This document shows positions 25,469-35,763 of a stretch of 64,000 bases of DNA, one piece after another. The first letter of the stretch is position 1; every line of letters starts with the position of its first letter. Under the pieces are notes generated by a model. It worked only from the letters and a program-made list of their open reading frames with translations, searched no databases and was not told the origin of the DNA. The position numbers and the translations under genes were made by a program. Origin of the DNA: Cedecea sp000277545 (GTDB lineage: Bacteria > Pseudomonadota > Gammaproteobacteria > Enterobacterales > Enterobacteriaceae); the NCBI GenBank assembly GCA_050847315.1, contig CP193791.1, one strand, 5' to 3'.

Positions 25469-26617
25469 ATGAAAAAAACCCTTTGCCTGACGCTGCTGCT
25501 TGCCGCCTCATGCTCCAGCTTTGCTGCACAAAAAGAACTGACTGCACCGCAGATTGAAAAGCTGGTGAACCGCACCGTTGCCCCGCTAATGAAAGAGCAG
25601 GCGATCCCCGGCATGGCGGTGGCCGTTATCTACAAAGGCTACCCGCTGTATTTCACCTGGGGAAAAGCCGATGTGCAGCGCAACGTGCCGGTAACGCAAC
25701 AAACGTTGTTTGAACTGGGCTCGGTCAGTAAAACCTTTACCGGCGTACTGGGCGGTGATGCTTTGGCTCGCGGCGAAGTTAGCCTTAGCGACCCGGCGCA
25801 GAAATACTGGCCTGAGCTGAACGGCAAGCAGTGGAAAGGGATCACCCTGCTGCAGCTTGCCACCTATACCGCCGGTGGCCTGCCGCTGCAGGTGCCGGAC
25901 GAGGTAACCAACAGCGATGCCCTGCTGAAGTTTTACCAGAACTGGCAGCCGAAGTGGGCACCTGGCACACAGCGCCTCTACGCCAATGCAAGTATTGGAC
26001 TATTCGGAGCCTTGATGGTGAAACCGTCAGGCATGAGCTTTGAACAGGCGATGTTAAAACGCGTCTTTGAGCCACTGAATCTTCAACACACCTGGATTAA
26101 CGTGCCGGCGACGGAAGACAGCCACTACGCCTGGGGCTACCGGGACGGCAAAGCCGTGCGCGTCTCGCCGGGCATGCTGGATGCAGAAGCCTACGGCGTG
26201 AAATCCAGCATCGAAGATATGGCCCATTGGGTGCAGGCGAATATGGCCCCCGATCGTCTGGGAGACAAAACGTTAGCTCAGGGTATCCAGCTCGCGCAGT
26301 CACGTTACTGGCGCGTGGGTAGCATGTATCAGGGGCTTGGCTGGGAAATGCTGAACTGGCCGGTGAAGGGGAAAACGATTATTGATGGCAGTGACAACAA
26401 GATCGCCCTTGCGCCGCACCCGGCAACGCTGATTGAGCCTCCAGCACCTGCGGTGAAAGCCTCATGGGTACATAAAACCGGGTCGACAGGCGGCTTTGGT
26501 AGCTACGTGGCCTTTATCCCAGAAAAACAGCTGGGTATCGTAATGCTGGCCAACAAAAGCTACCCGAACACCGAGCGAGTAAAAGCCGCTTACGCCATTC
26601 TTGAAGCACTGCAATAA
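25469..26617 (+). CDS. ampC: Class C (AmpC) beta-lactamase
   Basis: A 382-residue periplasmic serine beta-lactamase: signal peptide MKKTLCLTLLLAASCSSFAA, nucleophile motif SVSK (serine 85 of the precursor), YAN in LYANASIGLFG, and KTG in VHKTGSTGGFGS. All three class C motifs are intact, and nothing in the sequence suggests a truncation. With AmpR next to it, expression is probably inducible by beta-lactams. It confers cephalosporin hydrolysis in family members; the exact spectrum cannot be read here. Confidence 0.95.
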   Translation: MKKTLCLTLLLAASCSSFAAQKELTAPQIEKLVNRTVAPLMKEQAIPGMAVAVIYKGYPLYFTWGKADVQRNVPVTQQTLFELGSVSKTFTGVLGGDALARGEVSLSDPAQKYWPELNGKQWKGITLLQLATYTAGGLPLQVPDEVTNSDALLKFYQNWQPKWAPGTQRLYANASIGLFGALMVKPSGMSFEQAMLKRVFEPLNLQHTWINVPATEDSHYAWGYRDGKAVRVSPGMLDAEAYGVKSSIEDMAHWVQANMAPDRLGDKTLAQGIQLAQSRYWRVGSMYQGLGWEMLNWPVKGKTIIDGSDNKIALAPHPATLIEPPAPAVKASWVHKTGSTGGFGSYVAFIPEKQLGIVMLANKSYPNTERVKAAYAILEALQ

Positions 26618-26625
26618 AAATGACC

Positions 26626-26655
26626 ACGGCCTGTTGAACACAGGCCGTATTATTT
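26626..26655 (+). terminator. ampC terminator
   Basis: ACGGCCTGT-TGAAC-ACAGGCCGT, a perfect 9-bp stem, followed by ATTATTT, just after the ampC stop. Confidence 0.75.
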
Positions 26656-26725
26656 CCGGCTTCGCTCACACTTTATTTCCTGTCGCCATCTACACTTAGC
26701 TAAAAAACCTCGGAAGGAATCTGCT

Positions 26726-27259
26726 ATGCGCATTTGGCCCGCTTTCACCGCGCTTGCGGTCGCATTATTCGTTGTCTCCTGTAGCTCACCAACTCCTCCC
26801 CCCAGCGTCACGGTCGTGCAAAACTTCGAGGCAAAACGCTTTATCGGCACCTGGTATGAAATTGCGCGAATGGACCACAGCTTTGAAAGCGGCCTGAATC
26901 AGGTCACGGCCACCTACAGTTTTATGGATGACGGCGGCCTGCGCGTGATAAACCGGGGATTCAACCCGGACAGGCAGATGTGGCAGCAGGCAGAAGGGAA
27001 GGCTTATTTCACCGGAGACCCGAGCGTCGCTGCGCTGAAAGTCTCCTTTTTTGGCCCGTTTTACGGCGGCTATAACGTGATTGCGCTGGATAAAGACTAT
27101 CGCCATGCGCTGGTATGCGGGCCGGATCTCAGCTATCTGTGGATCCTGTCCCGCACACCAACCATCAACCACGATCTCAAGCAACAGCTATTGGCTATCG
27201 CCGCTCGCCAGGGCTTTGCGGTGGATAAATTGATTTGGGTGAAACAACCAGGCAGTTAA
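26726..27259 (+). CDS. blc: Outer membrane lipocalin Blc
   Basis: A 177-residue lipoprotein lipocalin. The signal sequence ends in the lipobox VVSC-SS, so the mature cysteine is acylated; the residues after it do not include the aspartate that would retain it in the inner membrane. The lipocalin motif GTWYEIARMDH is at about residues 45-55. It binds lysophospholipids and is stress-induced in E. coli. Its stop codon overlaps that of convergent sugE. Confidence 0.95.
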   Translation: MRIWPAFTALAVALFVVSCSSPTPPPSVTVVQNFEAKRFIGTWYEIARMDHSFESGLNQVTATYSFMDDGGLRVINRGFNPDRQMWQQAEGKAYFTGDPSVAALKVSFFGPFYGGYNVIALDKDYRHALVCGPDLSYLWILSRTPTINHDLKQQLLAIAARQGFAVDKLIWVKQPGS

Positions 27260-27573
27260 TGCGTGGAAAGTTTCAAGCCAATGATCCCGACCACAATCAG
27301 AGCCAGGCTAGCCAGACGCATCGGGTTAGCCGACTCTCCCAGCAGCAGAATGCCGGTAATCGCCGCGCCGACGGCACCGATCCCGGTCCACACCGCGTAG
27401 GCCGTGCCGGTGGGCAGGGTTTTCATCGCCCAGGCGAGCAAAGCCATGCTGACAACCATCGCGACGATGGTGATAACGCTAGGCCACAGGCGGCTAAAGC
27501 CGTGGGTATATTTCAGTCCTACCGCCCAAACAACTTCCAGTAATCCGGCAATTAACAGTACGATCCAGGCCAT
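27256..27573 (-). CDS. sugE: Guanidinium exporter SugE/Gdx
   Basis: A 105-residue small multidrug resistance family protein with four membrane helices, starting MAWIVLLIAGLLEVVWAVGL; the conserved glutamate of the transport site is the one in LLEVVW. Longer frames start in the riboswitch and were rejected. Gdx members export guanidinium in exchange for protons. The upstream leader carries a guanidine-II riboswitch, which independently supports the substrate. Confidence 0.95.
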   Translation of the reverse strand: MAWIVLLIAGLLEVVWAVGLKYTHGFSRLWPSVITIVAMVVSMALLAWAMKTLPTGTAYAVWTGIGAVGAAITGILLLGESANPMRLASLALIVVGIIGLKLSTH

Positions 27574-27589
27574 AACAGCTCCAGTAGAA

Positions 27590-27634
27590 ATGGGGCCGTC
27601 CCCGGTGTGAGATGCGCTTGCGGGTCGTCCCGTA
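27590..27634 (-). promoter_or_regulatory. Guanidine-II (mini-ykkC) riboswitch
   Basis: Read on the minus strand, two GC hairpins in series have ACGR tetraloops: CGGG-ACGA-CCCG (27621-27632) and GGGG-ACGG-CCCC (27592-27603), separated by 17 bases. Paired hairpins with ACGR loops are the definition of the guanidine-II class. The second hairpin ends about 18 bases before the sugE start, so ligand-controlled access to the ribosome site is likely. Confidence 0.9.
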
Positions 27635-27861
27635 AGGCTTAGGTGAGAAGTTGATTTTAGCACCCAAACGGCTGCCTGAAAATCCGTATCCAAATGCTAC
27701 GCAATGAAATAATCGTTTCACTCGCCGGGCCTTGCTAAGCCTGGAATTGACAGCGAATTCGCGCGTATTTCCGTGATTCATTTTGGCAATTTTATTCATA
27801 TGATAAAACGTGGTTTGCCAGCCTGCAAACGCCGCAGTAATGATTAACGTGAAGCGTGAAA

Positions 27862-28470
27862 ATGTATAAAATATTATTGGTTGATAGGTGTTACTTCAGC
27901 CGTCAGGGACTGACGCACTTGCTCAATCAGAAAAATAATCTGGCTACGGCAGTGAGTATTTCAGAGACAGACAGTTTACTTCTCGCCCGTGAAAAAATTA
28001 TAAAATGGCAGCCGAATATGGTGATCGCCGACTTCAACAGTTTCTCAACCGCATTGCATAATATCCAACAGCTTTCGACTATTTATTCTGCCTGTGGCGA
28101 TACGACGCGCCTGCTGCTGCTGCAAAGCGGGCAACACCCCACCATTGCTGAGTACTGCGCGGCGCAAGGCACTAACGATATTTGGGATAAGTCAGTATCA
28201 TTGTCGGCATTAACGGCATTGATTCAGCAGACTATTGCGACCCGCCCGCCATTCCGTGAAGTGAAACGACATATTACGCCATTACTGACCTTACGCGAAG
28301 AGAGAATATTAAAACTCTGGAAGGAAGAGGCGAATAACGAATATATTGCCAGAGTGATGGAAATAAGCGTAAAAACGGTTTACACCTATAAGCGAAACAT
28401 TCGATTAAAGCTGGGAGCCGACAATAGATTATCGCTTTTTTTAAATATTCCGGAGGCTGTTTTAGAATAA
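27862..28470 (+). CDS. LuxR-type regulator beside the entericidin genes (EntR-like)
   Basis: About 202 residues starting MYKILLVDRCYFSRQGL; a GTG at 27856 is an alternative start. The N-terminus looks like a degenerate receiver domain (ILLVDR, then MVIADFNS), without a convincing full phosphorylation pocket. The C-terminus is a LuxR helix-turn-helix (LTLREERILKLWKEEANNEY, then VMEISVKTVYTYKRNIRLKL). A LuxR-type gene (ecnR/entR) is known next to entericidin genes in Citrobacter; the same position here supports the name by context. The gene is noticeably more AT-rich than its neighbours. Confidence 0.7.
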   Translation: MYKILLVDRCYFSRQGLTHLLNQKNNLATAVSISETDSLLLAREKIIKWQPNMVIADFNSFSTALHNIQQLSTIYSACGDTTRLLLLQSGQHPTIAEYCAAQGTNDIWDKSVSLSALTALIQQTIATRPPFREVKRHITPLLTLREERILKLWKEEANNEYIARVMEISVKTVYTYKRNIRLKLGADNRLSLFLNIPEAVLE

Positions 28471-28494
28471 CGGTACGGCACTAGCACCGTACCG
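28471..28494. terminator. Hairpin between EntR-like gene and ecnB
   Basis: CGGTACGG and CCGTACCG form an 8-bp stem between convergent genes. There is no clear T run, so termination strength is uncertain. Confidence 0.5.
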
Positions 28495-28501
28495 AACAGT
28501 A

Positions 28502-28648
28502 TTATTCCTGCGCTTTTGTTGCCGCACCAGAAATAGCCTTACCGCCGCTTTGTATATCCTCGCCCACGCCGCGGGTGGTGTTACAGGCGGTCAACAAGGA
28601 TGAAAGAACGACGAGAGAGAAAAACGCAGCAATGGTTTTCTTAATCAT
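28502..28648 (-). CDS. ecnB: Entericidin B
   Basis: A 48-residue lipoprotein. The signal MIKKTIAAFFSLVVLSSLL leads to the lipobox LTAC, then NTTRGVGEDIQ and a short amphipathic tail ending in TKAQE. Length and sequence match E. coli EcnB, the toxin of the entericidin pair. It lies downstream of ecnA with about 100 bases between them, enough for its own stationary-phase promoter. Confidence 0.93.
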   Translation of the reverse strand: MIKKTIAAFFSLVVLSSLLTACNTTRGVGEDIQSGGKAISGAATKAQE

Positions 28649-28752
28649 GAGCTTTTCCTTATAACTATGTTGTTTGTGTATAGCTTGTTAAGCATAGCTA
28701 AAAAAATGAACAACGAAGGAAAAGCGAGGCGATTTCGGATAACTGGCAGGGA

Positions 28753-28887
28753 CTATTTATTGGCTACGCGCTCAATGGCGCCGCCGAGATGTTGCAAGTC
28801 TTCGCCAAACCCACGCGTGGTATTACAACCCGACAGCGCAGCGGCCAGCAGCGAGATAAAAAGAATCTGTTTCAACAAACGTTTCAT
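28753..28887 (-). CDS. ecnA: Entericidin A
   Basis: A 44-residue lipoprotein: MKRLLKQILFISLLAAALSG followed by the acylated cysteine (LSGC) and NTTRGFGEDLQHLGGAIERV. It matches the EcnA family, the antidote partner of entericidin B. The start has AAGATG context with GGGAAG just upstream. It lies between efp and ecnB, as in E. coli. Confidence 0.92.
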   Translation of the reverse strand: MKRLLKQILFISLLAAALSGCNTTRGFGEDLQHLGGAIERVANK

Positions 28888-28951
28888 CTTCCCTGCCCTG
28901 ACAAAGCGGCGGCGCGAGCCTCAGGCACCGCGCCGCGAACCTTCACGAGAA

Positions 28952-29518
28952 TTACTTCACGCGAGAAACGTATTCACCAGAACGGGTGTCAACTTTGATG
29001 ACTTCGCCGATCTGGACGAACAGCGGAACTTTAACCACAGCGCCGGTGCTCAGGGTTGCTGGCTTGCCGCCGGTCCCTGCAGTGTCACCTTTCAGACCTG
29101 GATCGGTTTCAACGATTTCCAGCTCAACAAAGTTCGGTGGGGTAACGGAGATTGGCTGACCGTTCCACAAGGTCACGATGCACTCAGCCTGGTCCAGCAG
29201 CCATTTAGCGTTTTCGCCAACGGCTTTTTCGTCTGCAGCCAGCTGCTCGAAGGTTTGGTTGTTCATGAAGTGATAGAACTCACCGTCGTTGTACAGGTAA
29301 GTCAGGTTCATATCGACAACGTCAGCGCCTTCTGCAGAGTCAGTAGATTTGAAGGTTTTCTCAACGCGGGTACCGGTCAGCAGACGACGCAGCTTAACGC
29401 GCGCGAATGCCTGGCCCTTGCCCGGTTTTACGAATTCGCTGGCTTCAACCGCGTACGGTTCGCCATCCATCATGATTTTAAGACCGGCACGGAAATCGTT
29501 GCTAGAATAAGTCGCCAT
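28952..29518 (-). CDS. efp: Elongation factor P
   Basis: A 188-residue translation factor starting MATYSSNDFRAGLKIMMDG. The modified lysine is Lys34 in VKPGKGQAF, at the tip of domain I, which enters the ribosomal peptidyl-transferase centre to relieve stalling on proline runs. The lysylation enzymes EpmA and EpmB are both in the window, and epmB is divergent from efp across 41 bases. Length and domain order (KOW-like, then two OB domains) are normal. Confidence 0.97.
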   Translation of the reverse strand: MATYSSNDFRAGLKIMMDGEPYAVEASEFVKPGKGQAFARVKLRRLLTGTRVEKTFKSTDSAEGADVVDMNLTYLYNDGEFYHFMNNQTFEQLAADEKAVGENAKWLLDQAECIVTLWNGQPISVTPPNFVELEIVETDPGLKGDTAGTGGKPATLSTGAVVKVPLFVQIGEVIKVDTRSGEYVSRVK

Positions 29519-29559
29519 AAGGCCCTCTGAATTTGTTAACTGGTAGCTTAGCCAAAAAA

Positions 29560-30588
29560 ATGGCACACATTGTAACCCTAAATCCCCCTCACAGAGAAGA
29601 TTGGTTAACGCAACTTGCCGATGTTATAACCGATCCTGATGAACTGCTGCACATTTTAAATGTAGCTGACGATGAAGAACTGCTTGCCGGGCGTGAAGCA
29701 AGGCGTCTTTTTGCCCTGCGCGTCCCTCGCGCTTTCGTCGCGCGCATGGAAAAAGGTAACCCCAACGACCCGTTACTGCGTCAGGTTTTGACAGCAAAAC
29801 AGGAGTTCGTTGCCGCGCCCGGTTTCACCACCGATCCGCTGGAAGAGCAACACAGCGTTGTCCCAGGGCTGCTGCATAAGTACCGCAACCGCGCCTTGCT
29901 GCTGGTGAAAGGTGGCTGCGCCGTAAACTGCCGCTACTGTTTCCGCCGCCACTTCCCGTATGCCGACAACCAGGGCAACAAACGCAACTGGCAAACGGCG
30001 CTGGCGTATATCAGCGAACATCCTGAGCTGGACGAAATTATTTTCTCCGGCGGCGATCCGCTGATGGCCAAAGATCATGAACTGGACTGGCTGATGAGCG
30101 AGCTGGAGGCCATTCCTCATATCAAACGCCTGCGCATTCACAGCCGCCTGCCGATTGTCATCCCGGCGCGTATTACCGATGGGCTGGCAGCAAGAATCGC
30201 CCGCTCATCGCTTCAGGTGCTGCTGGTTAATCATATTAACCACGCCCAGGAAATTGGCGACGATTTCCGCTCGGCGATGGCAAAGCTACGCCTGGCGCGC
30301 GTCACGCTGCTGAATCAAAGCGTGTTGCTGCGCGACGTGAACGACAACCCACAAACCCTGGCCGACCTTAGTAATGCGTTGTTTAATGCGGGCGTGATGC
30401 CGTATTACCTGCACGTGCTCGACAGAGTGCAAGGTGCGGCGCACTTTATGGTAGAAGACGAAGAGGCCCGGGCGATTATGCGTGAGCTGCTGACGCTGGT
30501 TTCTGGCTATATGGTGCCGAAGCTGGCGAGAGAAATAGGCGGGGAGCCAAGTAAGACGCCGCTGGATTTGCAGCTACGGCAAAAGTGA
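29560..30588 (+). CDS. epmB: EF-P (R)-beta-lysine 2,3-aminomutase EpmB (YjeK)
   Basis: A 342-residue radical SAM enzyme, same length as E. coli EpmB, starting MAHIVTLNPPHREDW. The iron-sulfur motif is CAVNCRYCFRRH, and PLP-dependent lysine 2,3-aminomutase features follow. It converts (S)-alpha-lysine to (R)-beta-lysine for EpmA to attach to EF-P. The start within the short efp-epmB gap was chosen by homology. Confidence 0.96.
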   Translation: MAHIVTLNPPHREDWLTQLADVITDPDELLHILNVADDEELLAGREARRLFALRVPRAFVARMEKGNPNDPLLRQVLTAKQEFVAAPGFTTDPLEEQHSVVPGLLHKYRNRALLLVKGGCAVNCRYCFRRHFPYADNQGNKRNWQTALAYISEHPELDEIIFSGGDPLMAKDHELDWLMSELEAIPHIKRLRIHSRLPIVIPARITDGLAARIARSSLQVLLVNHINHAQEIGDDFRSAMAKLRLARVTLLNQSVLLRDVNDNPQTLADLSNALFNAGVMPYYLHVLDRVQGAAHFMVEDEEARAIMRELLTLVSGYMVPKLAREIGGEPSKTPLDLQLRQK

Positions 30589-30598
30589 GAGCTTAACG

Positions 30599-30778
30599 CC
30601 CTCACCCTAACCCTCTCCCCCAGGAGAGGGAACCGCTTAGTGCTGCCTTCAACTGTAGAAAAAGCCCCACGACTTTATCCCTTACCAGTGACAGGGAACC
30701 GCAAGTCCTTCCTCGATCTATCAGTAAAAGCACGTCCGTTTTTCTCCCTCTCCCTGAAGGAGAGGGCCGGGGTGAGGG
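30599..30778. repeat. Pair of inverted REP-like repeats after epmB
   Basis: Left copy at 30599-30630 reads CCCTCACCCTAACCCTCTCC with a short return arm; right copy at 30746-30778 reads CCCTCTCCC, a loop, GGAGAGGG and then GCCGGGGTGAGGG, the mirror of the left tail. The two copies face each other across about 115 bases, as in a BIME. No gene lies between them. Confidence 0.8.
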
Positions 30779-30792
30779 TAATACTTACCGAA

Positions 30793-31146
30793 TCAGTTCG
30801 GGCACTTATAAACCTGACCCGTCATTTGGCTGGCCGTTGGCGCAAAGCTCGAGAGCAGCGTCTGGGTTGGGCTGCTCACGCCGTACAGCACGTTGCCGCC
30901 CATTTCGGCCGCATTGTTACGCAGTGCGTTTGCCGCGCCGCGCATAGACCCGCCTTCATCGCCGTGCTGGCCAGACAGCCAGTTGCTCTGTTCCCCGGTC
31001 GCGGTGCCTAATAGACGGCATTCGCTTCCTGGTTTGTCTTCAACAAAACGAACGCTCTGGCCGCTGGAGCTGAGCTGATTGCCCGTGCTACATCCTGCCA
31101 GCAGCAGCGCTGCCACAACCACTCCTGATGAGACTTTCATGCGCAT
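30793..31146 (-). CDS. yjeI: DUF4156 lipoprotein YjeI
   Basis: A 117-residue lipoprotein, the length of E. coli YjeI, starting MRMKVSSGVVVAALLLAGCS with lipobox LAGC. The mature part includes RFVEDKPGSECRLLGTATGE and ends GQVYKCPN, both typical of DUF4156. Its two conserved cysteines may pair. It lies between epmB and groEL, as in E. coli. Function unknown. Confidence 0.9.
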   Translation of the reverse strand: MRMKVSSGVVVAALLLAGCSTGNQLSSSGQSVRFVEDKPGSECRLLGTATGEQSNWLSGQHGDEGGSMRGAANALRNNAAEMGGNVLYGVSSPTQTLLSSFAPTASQMTGQVYKCPN

Positions 31147-31214
31147 GTTATTCCCCGTAATCAAGGTATTGAGCCGTTATTGCCCGGTAAGCACTTATAC
31201 CAGAGTGTGAACAA

Positions 31215-31250
31215 AAGAAAAAACCCCCAGACATTTCTGACTGAGGGTTT
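31215..31250 (-). terminator. groESL terminator
   Basis: On the minus strand AACCCTCAG, a ten-base loop and CTGGGGGTT are followed by a run of T, 26 bases after the groEL stop. Confidence 0.8.
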
Positions 31251-31275
31251 CTTTAACACAAGGTGCTAAGGCGAA

Positions 31276-32922
<1,647 letters not shown>

Positions 32923-32962
32923 TTCTTCTATTCCTCAAATTCGTTCAGGTTCGTGCGTCAAA

Positions 32963-33256
32963 TTACGCTTCAACAATTGCCAGGATGTCGCTTTCGGACA
33001 TGATCAGCACTTCTTCGTTGTCGATTTTCTCGGACTTCACGCCGTAGCCATCGTTGAAGATAACGATGTCACCCACTTTCACGTCCAGCGGCTGCACGCT
33101 ACCGTTTTCCAGGATGCGGCCTTTACCGACAGCGATGATCTCGCCACGAGTTGATTTGCCCGCTGCGGAGCCAGTCAGAACGATGCCGCCCGCAGATTTG
33201 GACTCAACTTCTTTACGCTTGACGATGACACGATCATGTAATGGACGAATGCTCAT
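32963..33256 (-). CDS. groES: Co-chaperonin GroES
   Basis: A 97-residue protein starting MSIRPLHDRVIVKRKEVESK, with the mobile loop GGIVLTGSAA that contacts GroEL. It caps the GroEL cavity. GGAG precedes the ATG. First gene of groESL. Confidence 0.98.
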   Translation of the reverse strand: MSIRPLHDRVIVKRKEVESKSAGGIVLTGSAAGKSTRGEIIAVGKGRILENGSVQPLDVKVGDIVIFNDGYGVKSEKIDNEEVLIMSESDILAIVEA

Positions 33257-33336
33257 TGATAGCTCTCCTTTGAGAAAGTCAGTATCAGATAGTTAGGTAA
33301 CGCCGTCCCACAGGGGTAATCGGCTGGTGACCTGAT

Positions 33337-33366
33337 TAATGGGGATGCGCTTTCCCCCCTTCAAGG
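33337..33366 (-). promoter_or_regulatory. Heat-shock (sigma-32) promoter of groESL
   Basis: On the minus strand the -35 element CCTTGAA (33360-33366) and the -10 element CCCCATTA (33337-33344) match the RpoH consensus and the E. coli groE promoter closely. The -10 box lies about 80 bases upstream of groES. Confidence 0.9.
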
Positions 33367-33390
33367 GGGGAAAACAAAAAAAACTAAAAT

Positions 33391-33867
33391 TTAACGATCA
33401 TCCCGGTGCTGGTCGTCGAGGCGCTTTGGCGCGTCGTCTTTACGCTGGAACTCACCGTCGAATGTATTGCCCCCTTCACTACCGGCGCTAAAACCGCCGC
33501 CAGGCATGCGGGAGAAGCGCAAATGCGGCATCAGCTTGAGCGTGAGGTGCTTTTGCACCGGCGGCAACAGCAGCAGCAGACCGAGGAAGTCGGTAAAAAA
33601 GCCCGGCAACAGCAGCAAAATACCGGCCATGATCAGCGAAACGCTTTTGATCATCTCCGCCGCAGGGCTTTCGCCTGCCGCCATCTTCTGCTGCATCAGC
33701 ATCAGGTTTTTAAAGCCCTGGTTACGCACCAGAGAAAGGCCAATCACCGAAGTGAAAATGACCAGAATCAGGGTCATAAAGACCCCCAAAACGTGTGCCA
33801 CCTGTATGAACAGCGAAATTTCGATGTAAACATAAAGGAAAACGGCAATAAGAGGGATCCAGCGCAC
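33391..33867 (-). CDS. fxsA: Membrane protein FxsA
   Basis: A 158-residue inner-membrane protein, the E. coli length, starting MRWIPLIAVFLYVYIEISLF with several hydrophobic segments up to about residue 110 and a polar tail rich in glycine, then charged. Overexpressed FxsA sequesters the F-plasmid exclusion protein PifA; its normal role is not known. It lies between groES and aspA on the strand opposite aspA. Confidence 0.94.
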   Translation of the reverse strand: MRWIPLIAVFLYVYIEISLFIQVAHVLGVFMTLILVIFTSVIGLSLVRNQGFKNLMLMQQKMAAGESPAAEMIKSVSLIMAGILLLLPGFFTDFLGLLLLLPPVQKHLTLKLMPHLRFSRMPGGGFSAGSEGGNTFDGEFQRKDDAPKRLDDQHRDDR

Positions 33868-34005
33868 TATACGCTCCTGTCATCGGGCGAGCCCGTAAAT
33901 GGTCTCGCGAAAAATAGATTAGCAATTACGCATAGGAGGGAGATGGCGACGCTGTAGACAAAGATCAATGTTTATTGCGTGAATTTTTTCTGGAAATTTT
34001 CAACT

Positions 34006-34021
34006 GTTGACCTATATCACA
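34006..34021 (+). promoter_or_regulatory. CRP-like site upstream of aspA
   Basis: GTTGA-CCTATA-TCACA has a perfect right half and three of five bases in the left half of the CRP dyad. It lies about 190 bases before aspA in a 344-base AT-rich gap. CRP control of aspA is known in E. coli; this exact site is a pattern match. Confidence 0.45.
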
Positions 34022-34211
34022 TATTAATAATTGTTATGCGTGGCGGCTTTTAATAAGTGATCCAGGTTACTGCTTTTCGCTATCATCAGCATATCATCAC
34101 GTCAACGCGGTCGAATATGGACATAATCGTCGGCCTATTAAGCTCACAACCACATTTCGTGTGTGTGAATAAAACAGTGCATTTATCTGCAGCTTTACTA
34201 AGAAGGTTCAC

Positions 34212-35648
34212 ATGTTAAATAACATTCGTATCGAAGAAGATTTGTTGGGTACCAGGGAAGTGCCAGCGGATGCCTACTACGGCGTTCATACTCTGAGAGC
34301 GATTGAAAACTTCTACATTAGCAACAGTAAAATCAGTGACATACCGGAATTTGTACGCGGTATGGTGATGGTAAAAAAAGCGGCGGCAATGGCGAACAAG
34401 GAACTGCAAACCATTCCTAAGAGCATCGCGAACACCATCATTCAGGCCTGTGATGAAGTCCTGAACAACGGCAAATGCATGGATCAATTCCCGGTAGACG
34501 TCTACCAGGGCGGCGCCGGTACTTCCGTCAACATGAACACCAACGAAGTCCTCGCTAACATCGGTCTGGAACTGATGGGCCACCAGAAAGGTGAATACCA
34601 GTTCCTGAACCCGAACGACCACGTCAACAAATGCCAGTCCACTAACGACGCCTACCCAACCGGCTTCCGCATCGCAGTTTATGCTTCCATCGTGAAACTG
34701 ATCGATGCCATTAATCAGCTGGGCGAAGGCTTCCAGCGTAAAGCGGTTGAGTTTTCTGAGATCCTGAAAATGGGCCGCACCCAGCTTCAGGACGCTGTTC
34801 CGATGACCCTCGGTCAGGAGTTCCACGCGTTCAACGTGCTGCTGACTGAAGAGACTAAAAACCTGCTGCGCACCGCTGAACTGCTGCTGGAAGTGAACCT
34901 TGGCGCAACCGCCATCGGTACCCGCCTCAACACGCCAGATGGCTACCAGCAGCTGGCCGTACAGAAACTGGCAGAAGTCAGCGGCCTGGCCTGCGTACCA
35001 GCAGAAGACCTGATTGAAGCCACTTCCGACTGCGGCGCATACGTAATGGTGCACAGCTCCCTGAAGCGCCTGGCCGTGAAAATGTCCAAAATCTGTAACG
35101 ACCTGCGCCTGCTCTCTTCCGGCCCGCGCGCTGGCCTGAACGAAATCAACCTGCCAGAACTGCAGGCGGGTTCTTCTATCATGCCGGCCAAAGTGAACCC
35201 GGTTGTCCCGGAAGTGGTGAATCAGGTTTGCTTCAAAGTCATCGGCAACGACACCACGGTGACCATGGCATCCGAAGCAGGTCAGCTGCAGCTGAACGTG
35301 ATGGAGCCGGTGATTGGCCAGGCAATGTTCGAATCCATTCATATCCTGACCAACGCCTGCTACAACCTGCTGGAAAAATGCATTAACGGCATCACCGCGA
35401 ATAAAGAAGTGTGTGAGAGCTACGTGTACAACTCCATCGGTATCGTGACCTACCTGAACCCGTTCATTGGCCACCACAACGGCGACATCGTCGGCAAGAT
35501 CTGCGCAGAAACCGGCAAGAGCGTGCGCGAGGTCGTGCTAGAGCGCGGCCTGCTGACCGAAGCCGAGCTGGACGATATCTTCTCCGTCCACAACCTGATG
35601 CACCCGGTCTACAAAGCTAAGCGCTATACCGATGAAAGCGAACAATAA
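34212..35648 (+). CDS. aspA: Aspartate ammonia-lyase
   Basis: A 478-residue protein, the E. coli length, of the aspartase/fumarase superfamily. The signature GSSIMPAKVNP, which carries the catalytic serine loop, is present at about residues 326-336. It deaminates aspartate to fumarate, feeding FrdABCD in anaerobic growth and nitrogen release. AAGGTT precedes the ATG. A strong terminator follows, with dcuA next. Confidence 0.97.
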   Translation: MLNNIRIEEDLLGTREVPADAYYGVHTLRAIENFYISNSKISDIPEFVRGMVMVKKAAAMANKELQTIPKSIANTIIQACDEVLNNGKCMDQFPVDVYQGGAGTSVNMNTNEVLANIGLELMGHQKGEYQFLNPNDHVNKCQSTNDAYPTGFRIAVYASIVKLIDAINQLGEGFQRKAVEFSEILKMGRTQLQDAVPMTLGQEFHAFNVLLTEETKNLLRTAELLLEVNLGATAIGTRLNTPDGYQQLAVQKLAEVSGLACVPAEDLIEATSDCGAYVMVHSSLKRLAVKMSKICNDLRLLSSGPRAGLNEINLPELQAGSSIMPAKVNPVVPEVVNQVCFKVIGNDTTVTMASEAGQLQLNVMEPVIGQAMFESIHILTNACYNLLEKCINGITANKEVCESYVYNSIGIVTYLNPFIGHHNGDIVGKICAETGKSVREVVLERGLLTEAELDDIFSVHNLMHPVYKAKRYTDESEQ

Positions 35649-35666
35649 CTCATCCACATAAACGCC

Positions 35667-35697
35667 AAAAGGCACGTCCAGTCGGACGTGCCTTTTT
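35667..35697 (+). terminator. aspA terminator
   Basis: AAAAGGCACGTCC-AGTC-GGACGTGCCTTTTT, a perfect GC-rich stem flanked by A and T runs. Confidence 0.92.
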
Positions 35698-35763
35698 CAT
35701 TTTAACGGTATACGAAAACATAACATTTCATTTTCATCTCATTTAAATCTCAAGGATGCAATT

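Noticed and set aside
34215..35477. 420-codon open frame antisense to aspA
   Set aside because: Shadow of a highly expressed gene with biased codons; no homology or start signals.
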